Source of the DNA: Pseudoips prasinana
Lineage: Eukaryota; Arthropoda; Insecta; Lepidoptera; Nolidae
Assembly: GCA_951640165.1 (NCBI GenBank)
Contig: OX621242.1
Span: forward strand, 12,517,501 to 12,581,500
Reading direction: 5' to 3'
Length of the DNA stretch: 64,000 nt
Below, one piece after another: positions 11,277-22,506 of the stretch. Each line of letters opens with the position of its first letter. Position 1 is the first letter of the stretch. The notes beneath the pieces were generated by a model. The model was not told the DNA's origin, searched no databases, and saw only the letters and a list, made by a program, of their open reading frames with translations. The position numbers and the translations under genes were made by a program.

Positions 11277-11635
11277 TAGAGATGTAAAATGACTGAATAT
11301 GACTAGTCACAATTGTCATAAACCTTAAATGACTGGTCATTTATTGTCAAATTCAGTCAATTTGACTCAAATATTATTGTCTATTCCCGACTACCACCCA
11401 ATTATTTATTTATTATATAACCTAATTTATATGCAAGTTTAAATGAACCCACTATATAATAATACTATAAGTCATAAAAACCTTTTTAGTTTCAATTTAG
11501 AAGTTGGTACTAAAATATTAATGAAATCAAATTGACTGAAAATGACCATTTTTGACGGTTAATGACCATTTTTAACCAATTTGACCGTAAATGACAGTCA
11601 GTCTAATTCAGTCACTTTAGCCATTTTCAACACTA
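11277..11635. mobile_element. 359-bp hAT-like MITE with 8-bp TSD
   Basis: The left end is tagagatgtaaaatgactga. The right end, reverse-complemented, is tagtgttgaaaatggctaaa. Both fit the TAG-G-TG type hAT terminus. The direct repeat gtgcccaa flanks both sides (11269-11276 and 11636-11643). The inside is rich in TGAC(C) motifs in both orientations, for example aaatgaccatttttgacgg near 11540, which could be subterminal transposase sites. There is no ORF. Confidence 0.85.
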
Positions 11636-11643
11636 GTGCCCAA

Positions 11644-12339
11644 GTACTAAAACAAAGGACTTTGTATTCTCGTCAAAATAATTTAAATACAACTACTTTG
11701 GTGAGTACAAGGGTTAACGAGGGAATAAAACCATGTCAGGAAGTAGCTGGGCATTATTACTCAAAACTCAACTGTCATACACAAACAATATCATAAAGAT
11801 ATTTATGTATACGGAAATGTTATTTATCTGCCAAAATAAACGCTCTGGAAGGAAAAATGTTAATATTGTTACAGAACATAAATTAAAATTTTGCCCTCGT
11901 AAATGTACGAGTATATCTAAGTTAATCTTATTTGCTGGGTTTTGTATTTACATATATTTCATAATAAGGTCGCAAAAGCAACCAGATTTAATATTAAATT
12001 ATATTTTTAAATGACTTTAAAAGAAGGTCTTCTCAGGTCTCAATAGAAATCGAAATAAGGTGATCTCAGCCGCAAGGGATCACAGTAGGTGACATAATTA
12101 AACTAAATGGAATTAGTCCGATCGTTTTGGACATATGTGATATGGTAGAAAAATGGAAATATATTATATTCTCCTTAAACCGTCAGGCCCTCAAACCTAT
12201 ATTCGTTTTCATTCGAGTTAAAGTTTTTGTCCAGCGCTAGCATCGAACCCACGATCTCCCGGTCACAATATGGCCAAATTAAGTACGCAAATGGGTACAG
12301 TAGGGAAAAAAGGTATTTACCGTTACCGTTTTTAAATTA
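11644..12339. other. Unassigned stretch
   Basis: A degenerate tRNA-like piece near 12230-12275 (agcatcgaacccacgatctc) looks like a SINE B-box remnant. There is no gene. Confidence 0.4.
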
Positions 12340-12560
12340 ATTCATCATCATCATGTCAGCCAGAGTACGTCCACAGCTGGACAAAAGCCTTCCCAAAGAA
12401 AGGGGGGATATGCCATAATCGCCACGCTTGGCAGACGGGTTGGCTATCGCTGTTTGATGATCATAGTTCACACTGCTGCCCGTTCTCTGGTAGGTATTCC
12501 CTCGGGCGATTTCTAGGCCCTCACGGGATGAGATGGGGTGATGATATTCTATGCCGTCAC
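12340..12560 (-). mobile_element. SINE family B copy
   Basis: On the minus strand: catcccgtgagggcctagaa, ctaccagagaacgggcagca, ccaacccgtctgccaagcgt, ttttgtccagctgtggacgt and a final gacatgatgatgatg. The (GAT)n-like tail and ggacgt motif resemble RTE 3' ends, suggesting that RTE proteins mobilise it. Confidence 0.7.
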
Positions 12561-13389
12561 CACACAGAAAATTATTGAATGAATGATGGAATGAAAAAAA
12601 AATTGAATGAACATACCTATATGGAAAACATATATGGAAAAGAAAAACTGCTTCCATTTAATCTTTAAGCAGAATCAAATTCATATTGCTGCAAAACCTT
12701 GAGGGTGCTAATAACTTTATTAAATCGACAACGCCTACCAGAGAATTTGAGAAGAGGTAATTAATTCTCATCGCTTCGCGAGTTGTTTTTAACGCCGGCG
12801 TGGAATTTACCGGATTTCCACAGAATTAATAGAGTTGCACAGCCCCGTTTCCGATTTAAGACCCGAAAACTTTTGCTAAATGTATTTTTATTGCCGTTAA
12901 ATAAGTTTTTTAATCATTTATAATTATTTACTGACTTACTTTAAAAGTTTTGCATCCGTAAATATTAACCCGAATGATGAAATTAAGTCAGTTAATTGTT
13001 CTCTGTGTTAAACAAATAACAATATACTTTAGTTTGAGATTATATCAGCGGCTTTCTTTAAAATGTTCTTTGTTTTGCTATTATATTCAATAATTCCGAT
13101 TATTCATCATTCCAATTATATAATTCCATTTTAATCTGTAGGCCGTTTTGTATCCGGTAAACGACTACACCTTCAGTATTTTATAGCATTTGGTAATATT
13201 CCTATTTCTTTCTTGCTCTGGTACAATTTCAATGTACCGCCTGCCTGACGCTCGGTCAGCACAGCACGCAAGCGTCGCAAATACGATCTATAGTACAGCA
13301 TAGGACATATGTACACCATGGCAGCTGCCCAAACACAAGGAGTGTTTCACTAGAAATACTGAGAAACAGAAATAAATGCACCATTTTTA
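12561..13389. other. Unassigned stretch
   Basis: No feature recognised. A somewhat GC-rich block at 13235-13335 has no open coding pattern. Confidence 0.4.
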
Positions 13390-13550
13390 GGATTCCGTAC
13401 CCACAGGGTAAAACGGGACCCTATTCCCAAAGCTCCGGTGAATGTTATATATCACGTTATTTGTATGGCTTCCAAACAAAAAAACGTGATTCTTTTGCCA
13501 TTTTTATACATAATGTCATGTGCAAGTCCGAGTCGCACTTGGCCGGTTTT
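13390..13550 (-). repeat. Repeat family G, deleted copy
   Basis: The plus strand begins gattccgtacccacagggta and ends gtccgagtcgcacttggccg, the two ends of family G in reverse. The middle is short because of internal deletion. Confidence 0.55.
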
Positions 13551-13929
13551 ATTGTTTCACCATTATTTTATTGCGGCGCCTCCCTACTTCGTTGTTCTGT
13601 ACAAGAGTAACTTGCATATAATTCACACTGCCATGTCATAATTTGCCAATAAATCAAATGTATCCATATTATTGTTTTTTTTTTTTTTAAGTTGAGAGTA
13701 GTATGTAGTGAGCTGTTTTCACATAGTATTACTTTATTTTTGGTTGCGCAAAGATGACTAGAATTAAAGCGCCCATGCCGTCTGTTCCCTAAGCTCATAG
13801 AGAACCAGTTACCGAAACGTATATTCCGAGTATAGTACTTTATAGTAGTTCTATTATTTTCTGTCGATCGACGTAAATAAATATTATAGAATACAATCCA
13901 ATAGAACTATATTTTTACTTAATCGTATG

Positions 13930-14090
13930 GGTAGCGGTTACCCTGTTAGAGTTCAAGCAGCCCACTAGGCATAACAACTGTTGTATAACGAGCCGGGATC
14001 GACAACCACTTTGCCTAACCTCACAAATCGTTAGCTGGTCGATGGAGCCAATAGGCTATGAGCGCACCACCTATATGAGTTTTATTTGGA
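13930..14090 (-). repeat. SINE family E fragment
   Basis: The segment ttcaagcagcccactaggca and the later ctatgagcgcaccac align with the other minus-strand family E copies (45375-45595). It directly abuts a family F fragment, as a related pair does in opposite orientation at 35420-35890. Confidence 0.45.
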
Positions 14091-14099
14091 ACGAAGGCT

Positions 14100-14415
14100 T
14101 TACATGCTATACGGGGCACGGAGGGTAGTATGAAAAAGTCATTCAATTTCTCATGTGAGTCTAACCAACTGTGCAGGGTATATAATAGTGAAGGAATTTA
14201 TGCGCCAAATACACAGGTGCGGTCTCTCTACTCTCAGTCTCATCATTCGATGGAACTGCTATCCTACATAACTGGGAAGATATCAGGTACTTGGGCAATG
14301 CCTATGCCAACTTCCAGACTACAGGCTCGAAAAACCCTAATAACACTTTTTGGCCCGACCCAAGACTTAAATCTAGGGCATGGTGATCTGCTAATACGCT
14401 ACGTCTATACAAGAC
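14100..14415 (-). repeat. SINE family F, old diverged copy
   Basis: The order of tctcatcattcgatggaact, ccaacttccagactacaggct and cactttttggcccgacccaa matches the 25262-25604 family F copy (cgatgggacg, ccaactcccagacttcggg, cacttttggcccaaccc). The tRNA head end at about 14390 is decayed. Confidence 0.6.
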
Positions 14416-15605
14416 GTATATATACAACTCTCAACTGCATTTGATGAACAGGTACACTCACCAAAAGCCCCGATATCCGCCGCAAGAAATTCCATTTCCT
14501 AGGTCGCCTATACAAACAGGGACGTCTTGTGACGTCGCGTCGACCTCGTGCAACATACTTGAGTATACATACACTTCTAACTATTCCTTTACCATGTAAA
14601 TACCTGCACTCAATCCATTTTCAGAATCGCTTAGATTGCTCTTGGTATAAAACCAGTCAGCGTCTCAAAGGTCCATAAATCTTTATAAATAAAGATCATT
14701 CCTCCATAAAAATGTTTATGTGGCGTAATATTAATTGTAGATTTTTTTTAACACGCTTTTATTACCTGCATTTGTTACTATGTGTGTAAGAACATCGTGG
14801 GATCTTAATTTGACACACTTCCCGGTCTCCGATTAGGATGAAATTTTGCACACGCTCTGAGTTCTGATGACTAGCTAAGAAACGTCATGACAAATCCAAT
14901 ATGGCGAACGTCCAAGATGGCGGACAGGCTATTTGAAATGAACCCCCATGATATGGGTATCAAATGAAAGGGGTTGCTGTCAGGAATACGAAAAAAATTG
15001 TTAAGTGACTTAAATCCAACATGGTGGCCTTAGTGCGCTAAAAGCGTGTTTTTTAGTTTTTTAAACTAGTAAAATTTATTTTACATGACGTTTACGGTTA
15101 CGAATTAGTAATTTAATTTTCCCGGACAAAGGAGGCAAACGTGGCTCAAGCCATCTACCATAAAATCGAAGTACTCCTCGACTCTGGGCGGTTATTGACG
15201 TGGAGTACTTTTTAGGTACATTTTGTGCAACTGACTCTCTACGTTAATAAGTCTCTAAAGGTCCCTAATCCGATTGAGGATCAAGTTTTAAACTTACAGT
15301 GTTTTCAATCAAATAATAATAGGTTTTTATCTTCTCCAAGCGATTAAAAGTTTTTGATTAAACAAATTGAATTAACATAAGTAGGACTTATACATCGAGG
15401 GATCGGAATGACAGATGAAACCCTTACGGCCGATTGGGGCGCACTTATTTATAAGCGTTTATTCAAGCCGTCGGGCACCAGCAAAAGGTACAGAAGGCAT
15501 TACTCACCCTGAATAAACCTTTTTAGAAGAGCCACTTGTGTATAACGCGACAAGGAGTTCATTAGTTTACTATTGTAATCACGAGACTTGAAAATTGAGT
15601 TTTTT
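14416..15605. other. Unassigned, with a possible old repeat (aagatggcg)
   Basis: Positions about 14820-15060 contain caatatggcgaacgtccaagatggcgg and a gatatgggtatcaaatgaaagg motif, which looks like an interspersed repeat, although only one copy is in this window. There is no gene. Confidence 0.4.
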
Positions 15606-15609
15606 TTGT

Positions 15610-15785
15610 ATAATACCTTCTTCAGAACCTTCAGCAGCAGCGTTTCTGTGTACTATGACAATCATACTGCGATCGCCAACCCGTCTGCCAAGCGTGGCGA
15701 TTATGGCATATCCCACCAAATGATGATGGACACAACCATCTATTGTGGAAATCTTCGCATTAGGCTGACATGATGATGATAAATA
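15610..15785 (+). repeat. SINE family B copy, internally deleted
   Basis: It carries gcagcagcgtttctgtgtac, tcgccaacccgtctgccaag, tatggcatatccc and then a gctgacatgatgatgat tail. Part of the ctttggggaggcttttgtcc region is replaced by unrelated sequence. Confidence 0.6.
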
Positions 15786-15849
15786 CCTACTTTCAGAACT
15801 AAAATAGTCTATAGTTTTTTTATGATGCAACTTATTTGTTTGGCTGAGT

Positions 15850-16042
15850 GACTGACGACGTCGATCGCTAACCCATCTCATCCGATGGCGGGCGTAGAAG
15901 TTACCCCAAGGGAATATCTACCAGAGAATGGGCAGCAGCGTCTCTCTGTGTTCTATGACGGGTTGGCGGTTACGCCATATCCTACCTAATTATCAGTGTA
16001 TTTCATTGAGGTTCTTTTGTCCAGCTGTGGGCATCATTTGGC
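15850..16042 (+). repeat. SINE family B copy, diverged
   Basis: It carries aacccatctcatccgatggc, ctaccagagaatgggcagca, gggttggcggttacgccata and ttttgtccagctgtggg. It lies just 65 bp after another family B copy in the same orientation. Confidence 0.6.
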
Positions 16043-16144
16043 ATTTTGTACCTTTTTGTATAAATAGCATTTTGCCAGATTATTATAGAAACTCGACATT
16101 TTACAGCATTGCAGGTGTACGTGAAGTTTCCAATTTATTTGATG

Positions 16145-16505
16145 TGCTGGGAGGCGTGGTTGTCAATTCCCACCCAGGGGCTCTACCGGCTAAGTCGCCG
16201 AACATCGATTTCTTAAATAGCGTTCAAATCTATCATCTATTCCGGACCATTTATGACGTCACATGTGCTCATGGAAGCCGATTTAACGATTGATTAAGTC
16301 ATTTTTAACCTTAATTTATTTGAACGCTATTTAAGAAACAAGACAGATATTTGTGGGCTTGGACTTATCTATTTGTCCTGAGTCTGGGTGTAATTATCTA
16401 TGTAAGTATGTATTTAAAAGAGAAAAGAAGTATATGAGTTATCTGGTTTCCATAATACAAGCTCTGCTTAGTTGGGGATCAGGTAGCCGTGTGTGAATAA
16501 TGTAA
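16145..16505 (+). mobile_element. SINE family A interrupted by a MITE
   Basis: The head gggaggcgtggttgtcaatt cccaccca stops at about 16175. The body resumes at about 16342 with agacagatatttgtgggctt and runs to aataatgta. The intervening 166 bp is MITE family J. The SINE was therefore in place first. Confidence 0.7.
16176..16341. mobile_element. MITE family J, right end lost, inserted in a SINE
   Basis: The left end is ggggctctaccggctaagtc gccgaacatcg, followed by an inner inverted pair (ttaaatagcgttcaaat and atttgaacgctatttaa) and gccgatttaacgattgatta. The second copy at 16737-16975 shares these parts. The right terminal ggtagagcccctgg is missing. Confidence 0.65.
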
Positions 16506-16736
16506 GAAGCTCTTATGAGAAATTGGGAACTGAAAGATACATAGGTACACGGACAATGCAAATGGAGAGAGCTTACGGCTATCCATTTATAAATTTAGTT
16601 AAATTAAAATAGTTTTCGTTTGATAGAACACAATCTTAGAAACAAGCCTCAAATTATTTTTATACACCTGGTGCATATCATTGGTTACACAAGTACTACG
16701 GAAATCGGGCTTAGGTACTACCTATTTAAGACGCAG
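16506..16736. other. Unassigned spacer
   Basis: AT-rich spacer between MITE J copies. Nothing recognised. Confidence 0.4.
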
Positions 16737-16975
16737 CCAGGGGTCTACCGGCTAAGTCGCCGAACATAGTTTACGTGAATGGCGTTCAAATAAATAAAGG
16801 TTAAAAATGACTTAATCAATCGTTAAATCGGCTTCCATGACCACATGTGACCTCATAAATGGTCCGGAATCGATTGTCGACGTTGAAGCCGATTTAACGA
16901 TTGACTAACCTTTATTTATATGAACGCCCTTCCCGAAAACGATGTTCGTTGACTTAGCTGGTAGAGCCCCTGGGT
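16737..16975. mobile_element. MITE family J, complete copy (about 239 bp)
   Basis: Ends are ccaggggtctaccggctaag and, on the right, cttagctggtagagcccctgg. Nested inverted parts include aatcgttaaatcggcttc and its complement gaagccgatttaacgatt. No target duplication is obvious, so I do not assign a superfamily. It is non-coding. Confidence 0.7.
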
Positions 16976-17339
16976 CGAAGTCAATCCACCGAAACGACGT
17001 GACGTCACCTGTACAATGTAGAGCGAAATAAAAGATTTTCATTTCATAACGGAAGTCCCTTAGAGACTAACAGCCTAAACTTCACTGTAAATTAAATTTA
17101 CGAAACGAAGAAAAGAAAAGTAGTAGGTACCTGTTTAATACAATCTGCCAACATTAGAGCCGGGGGAATTTAATTCGAAATATAAAAAAGAGTTTTAATT
17201 CCGGTTATAAAACGATAACTTTTTATTACAATGTGACAAGAAGGAAAAATTTTAGTAAGTATATGTATATGTCTGTTTGTTCGCTTTATTAGTTTGTATG
17301 TAGTATTAACAAAAAAGTTAAGTTAAAGGTAGTAAAAGT

Positions 17340-17545
17340 TAACTGAACGTAGTCCACTGCTGGACAAGCCTCCCTCAAGAATCATCTTGGGGAGATATGC
17401 TATAATCAACACGTTTGGCAAACGGGTTTGCGATCGCAGTATGGCAGTAAGGACGCCGCTGCCCATCCTCTGGTATATGTGCCCTCTGGTAGACTGCTAC
17501 CCATACGAAATGAGATGGGATGATGGTATTCTGATATTCGCAAGT
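17340..17545 (-). repeat. SINE family B copy
   Basis: The plus strand reads gtccactgctggacaagcct, tatgctataatcaacacgtt, ggcaaacgggtttgcgatcg and cgaaatgagatgggatgatg, the reverse of the family B order. The (GAT)n tail is gone. Confidence 0.6.
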
Positions 17546-17969
17546 AAATAATTTAAAATAACGATGAATGCACGTACGAACTACTAATTGTATGATCTAA
17601 TAAATTGTAATTTTCACTGTTTACTGTTTAATTATAGAATCTACAATCCAACGGCCTTAACCTATATTACCGAAACATATATCCACCCAACCAAATGAAT
17701 AATCATCAATTTTTAACAACGCTTCGTTGTACGATGTAATTTAATATCTTGCAAATGCATTACAACCCAGTGTGGTGGAAACAGAACATGCAAATATCAT
17801 TAATTATACAGAATACCGAAGCAATGGGTAAAGGATCTCCGTACCAATTATATGAAATATATATGGCAGGAATATTTAAATACGTATGAGATGTAGATAT
17901 ATTATTAAAGATACAGTCTTCAGTTATTGAGAACATTCATTGCTGTAATGAGTTTCGCTTTTATTGGTG
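17546..17969. other. Unassigned stretch
   Basis: AT-rich sequence with no recognisable feature. Confidence 0.4.
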
Positions 17970-18740
17970 TACGACAGCAGATTAGCTACAGCAGGGCTCA
18001 TGTTGTCCGTAATATCTGCGTTATGTAACAATGAGCGAGCGAGAAAATACGTTATCCCTCTATTTAGTCACTTAAGTTACCCCGCTTGTCGCTATAGTAG
18101 TTTATATGTCGCGAGAGGACGAGGTAAAAGGAGATCATATTGTCCGTAATTTCCGTAATATGTGGATTAGGTATGTAATAATGAGTGACCTTCATATGAA
18201 AATAGGTTGTCCCTCTATAGTCACTTAACTCAACTCGCTTGTAACTAGAGTAGTTTAGATAGCCAAAACAGAGTTCATGCTGTCCGTAATGGCTGGGTTA
18301 TGTAATAATGAGTGAGCGAGAAAATAGGTTGTCACTCCATCTATTCACTTAACCCGCTTGTCTCTAGAGTTATTTATAACTCACAGCGTACTAGCTAAAA
18401 CAGACCTCATGTTGTCCGTAGTATCTGAGATATGTAATAATGAGCGAGCGAGAAAATAAGTTGTAACTTAATCCGCTTGTAACTAGAGTACTTTATAACC
18501 GAACTAGCTAAAACAGAATGCACGCTCTCCGTAATGTCTGGGTTATGTAAATAGTCACTTAACTTTATCCGTTTGTATCTAGAGTAGTTTTTAAGCTATA
18601 GCAGCAGACCTCATGCTGTCCGTAATGGCTGGGTTATGTAATAATGAGCGAGTTCAATACGAAAATAGGTTGTCCTCTATATTATAGTCACTTAACTTAC
18701 CCCGCTTGTAACTAGAGTAGTTAAACAAACTAGCTAAAAC
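17970..18740 (+). repeat. Six-unit diverged tandem array (satellite-like)
   Basis: Units are marked by tgtccgtaat (about 18004, 18140, 18274, 18413, 18528, 18614), then gttatgtaataatgagcgag, gaaaataggttgtcc, agtcacttaactt, ccgcttgtaactagagtag and agctaaaacaga. Spacing varies from about 85 to 140 bp because units have internal deletions. It is non-coding. The array is broken at its right end by MITE M1. Confidence 0.85.
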
Positions 18741-18844
18741 AAGTTACCCCAATCTGTCAAATATCCCCAATTGCTTATGTGATAAAGTTGAAAATCTATA
18801 AAAGAAATTTGACAGATTGGGGTAGCTGGATGTGCTGGCGTCTG
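18741..18844 (+). mobile_element. MITE M1, 5'-truncated copy
   Basis: It starts inside the element at about aagttaccccaatctgtcaa and keeps the full right end (ggatgtgctggcgtctg), followed by TA. The left 20 bp of the inverted repeat are missing where it meets the tandem array. Confidence 0.8.
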
Positions 18845-18849
18845 TACCA

Positions 18850-19560
18850 AATCATGGTTTTAGAAATTCAATTTTGCTTTCACTTTTCTGTTACCGAATG
18901 TCTAAGCTGCCAATGCTTGGTTTGGTCCGCTATCGAACCTTTTGGCACTCTATTTTACCCTTACGGTGAAGCCAAATGCAATACTTTAGGAAATGTTACC
19001 TTGTAAATTGAATGATTCTTAAGAATAAGATTTGTGAGGCGAGCTCAATTATTATTATAAAACTCTTTTAAAACTTTGATAATGTCTATTTTAATCCCCG
19101 TTTTTAGTATGTTTTTTTAATTTTCTCTGCTACCCAGATTTAAAAAAAATAAACCCAATTTCAATGCAATTTTGTACACACGCAAAATTGCAGTCTTTTA
19201 ATAACCAGAACAAAACACTACCCTTTAAAACCATCCTTTGTGAAACCAAATTCATGTAAAAGTGCCAAAACAAAACAAACATTCTAATATTTGAATAGCA
19301 AAAGGCTAGTATGTTTGATTAGTTTTATTAATACAGAGAGATGCCGAGTCAAACCTGTAAATCAAAATCAAATTTCAGCAGGATTGACTATACGCTGCAC
19401 AATTTCGTTCCGGTTGGACACTCTCGTCAGCATAATCTACCCAATCTAAACATAAATCAATAGTGCATGTTTGAACTGATTAAACACACCACAGGAAGCG
19501 ATACTACGTAAACCGACGTATATTGAGTAGGTAATTCTATTATAATTATGAACCCAAATA
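18850..19560. other. Unassigned stretch
   Basis: AT-rich, with short ORFs only. No repeat ends seen. Confidence 0.4.
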
Positions 19561-19564
19561 CATT

Positions 19565-19808
19565 GGCGTGCTTAATGCTTACTTTTCACGCCGCATGTCG
19601 TCGTGGATTCGATTCTCATCTAGGACAGTTATTTCTGTGCATAAACATCATGCACTTTATTTGCAATGCATGCATAATTAAGTGTGTATTTACAAAAGAA
19701 AAGTAGTATATGTAGTTTATCAGTTATTTGGTTTCCACAGTACTAGCTCTGCTTAGTTTGGTATCAGATGGCCGTGTGTGTAAATGTCTCAGTATATTAT
19801 TATTAAAT
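19565..19808 (+). mobile_element. SINE family A copy, degraded head
   Basis: It carries tggcgtgcttaatgcttact, cgtggattcgattctcatct, gtagtttatcagttatttgg, tagctctgcttagtttggta and a final ATT run. The B-box has drifted. Confidence 0.7.
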
Positions 19809-20051
19809 AAAAAAACAAATGACAGAACCACCCAATACTGCTGTCCTTTATTAAGCACTATAGTAGAAAGCGAATCACCTAAGTGTAATAATTATCCACC
19901 ACTCATCCTTATACTGTCCTCGCTCTATCCAACTGATAAGCAAATACAATGGGAATCAATTTATAACCTCGCAGATGTGCTTACAAGAGCTGTAGTAGAA
20001 AACAGGTTAAGGTTTATTTTTAATATAGTTTTTTAATATACTTCTTATATA

Positions 20052-20186
20052 CAGACGCCAGCACATCAAGCTAACCCAATCTGTCAAATTTCCCCTTTTG
20101 AAAGTGAACTTTAGGCTTTTGTGATAAAGTTGAAAAACTATAAAATAAATTTGACAGATTGGGGTAGCTGGATGTGCTGGCGTCTG
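20052..20186 (+). mobile_element. 135-bp TA-flanked MITE M1, complete copy
   Basis: Ends are cagacgccagcacatcaagc and gctggatgtgctggcgtctg, with TA at 20050-20051 and 20187-20188. It has the same length as the 3727-3861 copy. Confidence 0.88.
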
Positions 20187-20274
20187 TACTAAAACATCAT
20201 ACGGCTCATCTAATGTGCAGCGACTTCCGTAGCCTATCATAGTTTGTTCACGCGATGCTAATTGTTCCCCACCG

Positions 20275-20464
20275 CCTATTGTACTCTGGTGTCTCAATAC
20301 GCGTTGGATGCGGAAGGTAAAAGCATATTAACTGGAGTGGCAGTGGGCGATGGGGTAGAAAGGTTCTCGAGTGGCGACCACGAACCGGAAGACGCAGCGT
20401 GGGCAGGCCCCCTGCACGGTAGATCGACGATCGTGTACGGGTTGCGGGCAGGGACCGGACAACC
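20275..20464 (+). mobile_element. RTE LINE C-terminal fragment
   Basis: Nucleotide motifs ggtagaaaggttctcgagtg gcgaccacgaaccggaagac match the same region of the 1032-1320 and 61982-62935 copies. The open frame is shifted from the protein frame. The fragment joins directly to a GGGTAACCC-rich segment. Confidence 0.7.
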
Positions 20465-20469
20465 CCGCT

Positions 20470-20690
20470 TCTGAGTTAAGCCGTTTGATAGGGTAACCCG
20501 TTCATTGGGTAACTCGTATCGCAGTGTTACCCTTTGATTGACTTACAGCCTCGAAACCCAGTGAAAGGGTTAACACGTTTTTTATGGTAACCACGGGAAG
20601 GGGTTAACCCCTTCAATGACTTAAGCCCTTGAATAGCTTACCCTCTTGAAAAGGTTTTATTCGAGTTAACTTGAATTACCCAATCAACTT
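20470..20690. repeat. GGGTTAACCC-rich irregular repeat
   Basis: Short motifs such as gggtaaccc, aagggttaac, ggggttaacccctt and ttaccctttgattgactta recur in both orientations at irregular spacing. A related block at 32540-32690 also abuts an RTE 3' piece. It is not the insect telomere repeat TTAGG. Class unknown. Confidence 0.6.
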
Positions 20691-20929
20691 AGCAGCGTGT
20701 AGATGGGAGTAGGTATACTCGCACCCGTGCGGTGCCTCATTGCCTAACTACTTTTAGGTAGGTACAACAAATTTGACGAACGAACGACTTTTTATATTTT
20801 AAATTTGAAAGTTTAGTGACGCAAAATAGTCAAGCTAATAATTAACGTGTTATTTAAAGAACTCAATTACTTTAATCTTAATATTGTGACAATCTGTATG
20901 ATGTGATTATATTTTGTTAAATAATTATT

Positions 20930-21182
20930 ATAATATTTTGCTGTGTGGTGATGGCATAGGATATCATCACCCCATTTTATCACGTAGGGGGCGCAGAAAT
21001 CGACCGAGGGCATACCTACCAGAGAACCGGCAGCAGCGTTTATCTATGAACTATGACCATCAAACTTTCTTTCGCCAACCCGTCTGCCAAGCTATGGGGC
21101 TCTGGGGGTCTGCCAAGCTCCTATTCTTTGGGGAGGCTTTTGTCCAGCTGTGGACGTACTTTGGCTGACATGAGGACGATGA
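20930..21182 (+). mobile_element. SINE family B copy
   Basis: It carries tgctgtgtggtgatggcata, ctaccagagaaccggcagca, gccaacccgtctgccaagc, tttggggaggcttttgtcca, gctgtggacgtactttggct and gacatgaggacgatg. A short internal duplication surrounds tctgccaagct (21081 and 21110). Confidence 0.75.
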
Positions 21183-21192
21183 AATAATTGAC

Positions 21193-21452
21193 GGGCGTGT
21201 TGGCATTGTTGGTAAATGCTTGCTTTTCACGCCGGAGCTCGTGGGTTCGATTCCATTCAGAAGACAGATATTGGTGTGCATGAACATGTCTGTTTGTCCT
21301 GAGTCTGGGTGTAATTATCTATATTAGTATGTATTCACAAAAGAAAAGTAGTATATGTAATATATCAGTTATCTGGTTTCCATAGTACAAGCTCTACTTA
21401 GTTTGGGATCAGATGGCCGTGTGTAAATAATGTCCCTGGATATTATTATTAT
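21193..21452 (+). mobile_element. SINE family A, near complete
   Basis: It carries gggcgtgttggcattgttgg, cgtgggttcgattccattc, tgcatgaacatgtctgtttg, cctgagtctgggtgtaatta and tcagatggccgtgtgtaaat, ending in an ATT run. It follows the family B copy with only a 10-bp gap. Confidence 0.8.
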
Positions 21453-21940
21453 TTAAATTATTGTATAAAATTATCTGATATATTATGGGTATTCTAAAAC
21501 ATCATTGACGTGACTTAAATGTTCATTATCATAAGAATATTATCACTTTAAGAATTTTCAGAGTCAAGCAATCTTAGGTTATGTAATTGTCTATATATTT
21601 CATATATAGACAGCAACCTTGGTCTGATAAAAATACATTTAGGCAACCACCTAGGTACAAGTTTTCCAAGACTAATTCTGTATTCAATAAAGATCTTTAC
21701 CGTAATTTCATATTAGTTACTTATTTATTTGCAAATATAGTTGAAATAAAAATACGGCTTTTGTGGCCTCATTAATTGGCTTAAGGCAACTGCCTGTTTT
21801 TTTGTGCCATGATGTCGTCTGAAAAAATGACAAACTGGCTATCCCATATATCTTTTACAGAAACCAATGGCCTTAGAATTTGACAAATGGATGACAATCT
21901 AGTAGGACAATCAATTATACGGCTTCTGTAGCCAAATGGC
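21453..21940. other. Unassigned stretch
   Basis: No feature recognised in this AT-rich segment. Confidence 0.4.
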
Positions 21941-21944
21941 AAAA

Positions 21945-22506
21945 AACGGAACCCTTATAGATTCGTCATGTCTGTCTGTCTGTCCGTCCGTATGTCACAG
22001 CCACTTTTTTCCAAAACTATAAGAGCTGTACTGTTGAAACTTGGTAGATGTATTCTGTGAACCGCATTAAGATTTTCTCACAAAAATAGAAAAAGAACAA
22101 TAATTTTGGGGGTTCCCCATACATAGAACTGATGCTAATTTTTTTTCATCGTACCCGTACATGTGGGGGATCTATGGATAGGTCTTCAAAAATGATATTG
22201 AGGTTTCTAATATCATATTTTTCTTAACTGAATAGTTTGAGCAAGAGACACTTCCAAAGCAGTAAAATGTGTGCCCCCCCCCCCCCTTATAACTTCTAAA
22301 ATAGGAGAATGATAAAACTGAAAAAAAAATATGATGTAGATTACCATGCAAACTACCACTGATAATTGGTTTGATCGAAATCTAGTAAGTAGATTTTTTA
22401 ATACGTCATAAATCGTAAACCGCAATTTACCTTTCATTTAATCAACTGAAATACTTGATGCTATGGAACCCTTCATGGGCGAGTCCGACTCGCACTTGGC
22501 CTGTTT
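21945..22506 (-). repeat. Repeat family G, longest copy
   Basis: The left side has aacggaacccttatagattc and a tgtctgtctgtctgtccg run. The right side ends cgagtccgactcgcacttgg. It includes a run of fourteen or so C residues near 22264. The central part differs from the 4890-5215 copy, so family G seems to have a variable middle. Confidence 0.6.

Noticed and set aside
15928..16293. 121-codon plus ORF
   Set aside because: It crosses SINE B, SINE A and a MITE boundary, so it cannot be one gene.
20470..20690. Telomeric repeats
   Set aside because: The motif is GGGTTAACC-like and irregular, not the (TTAGG)n of insects.
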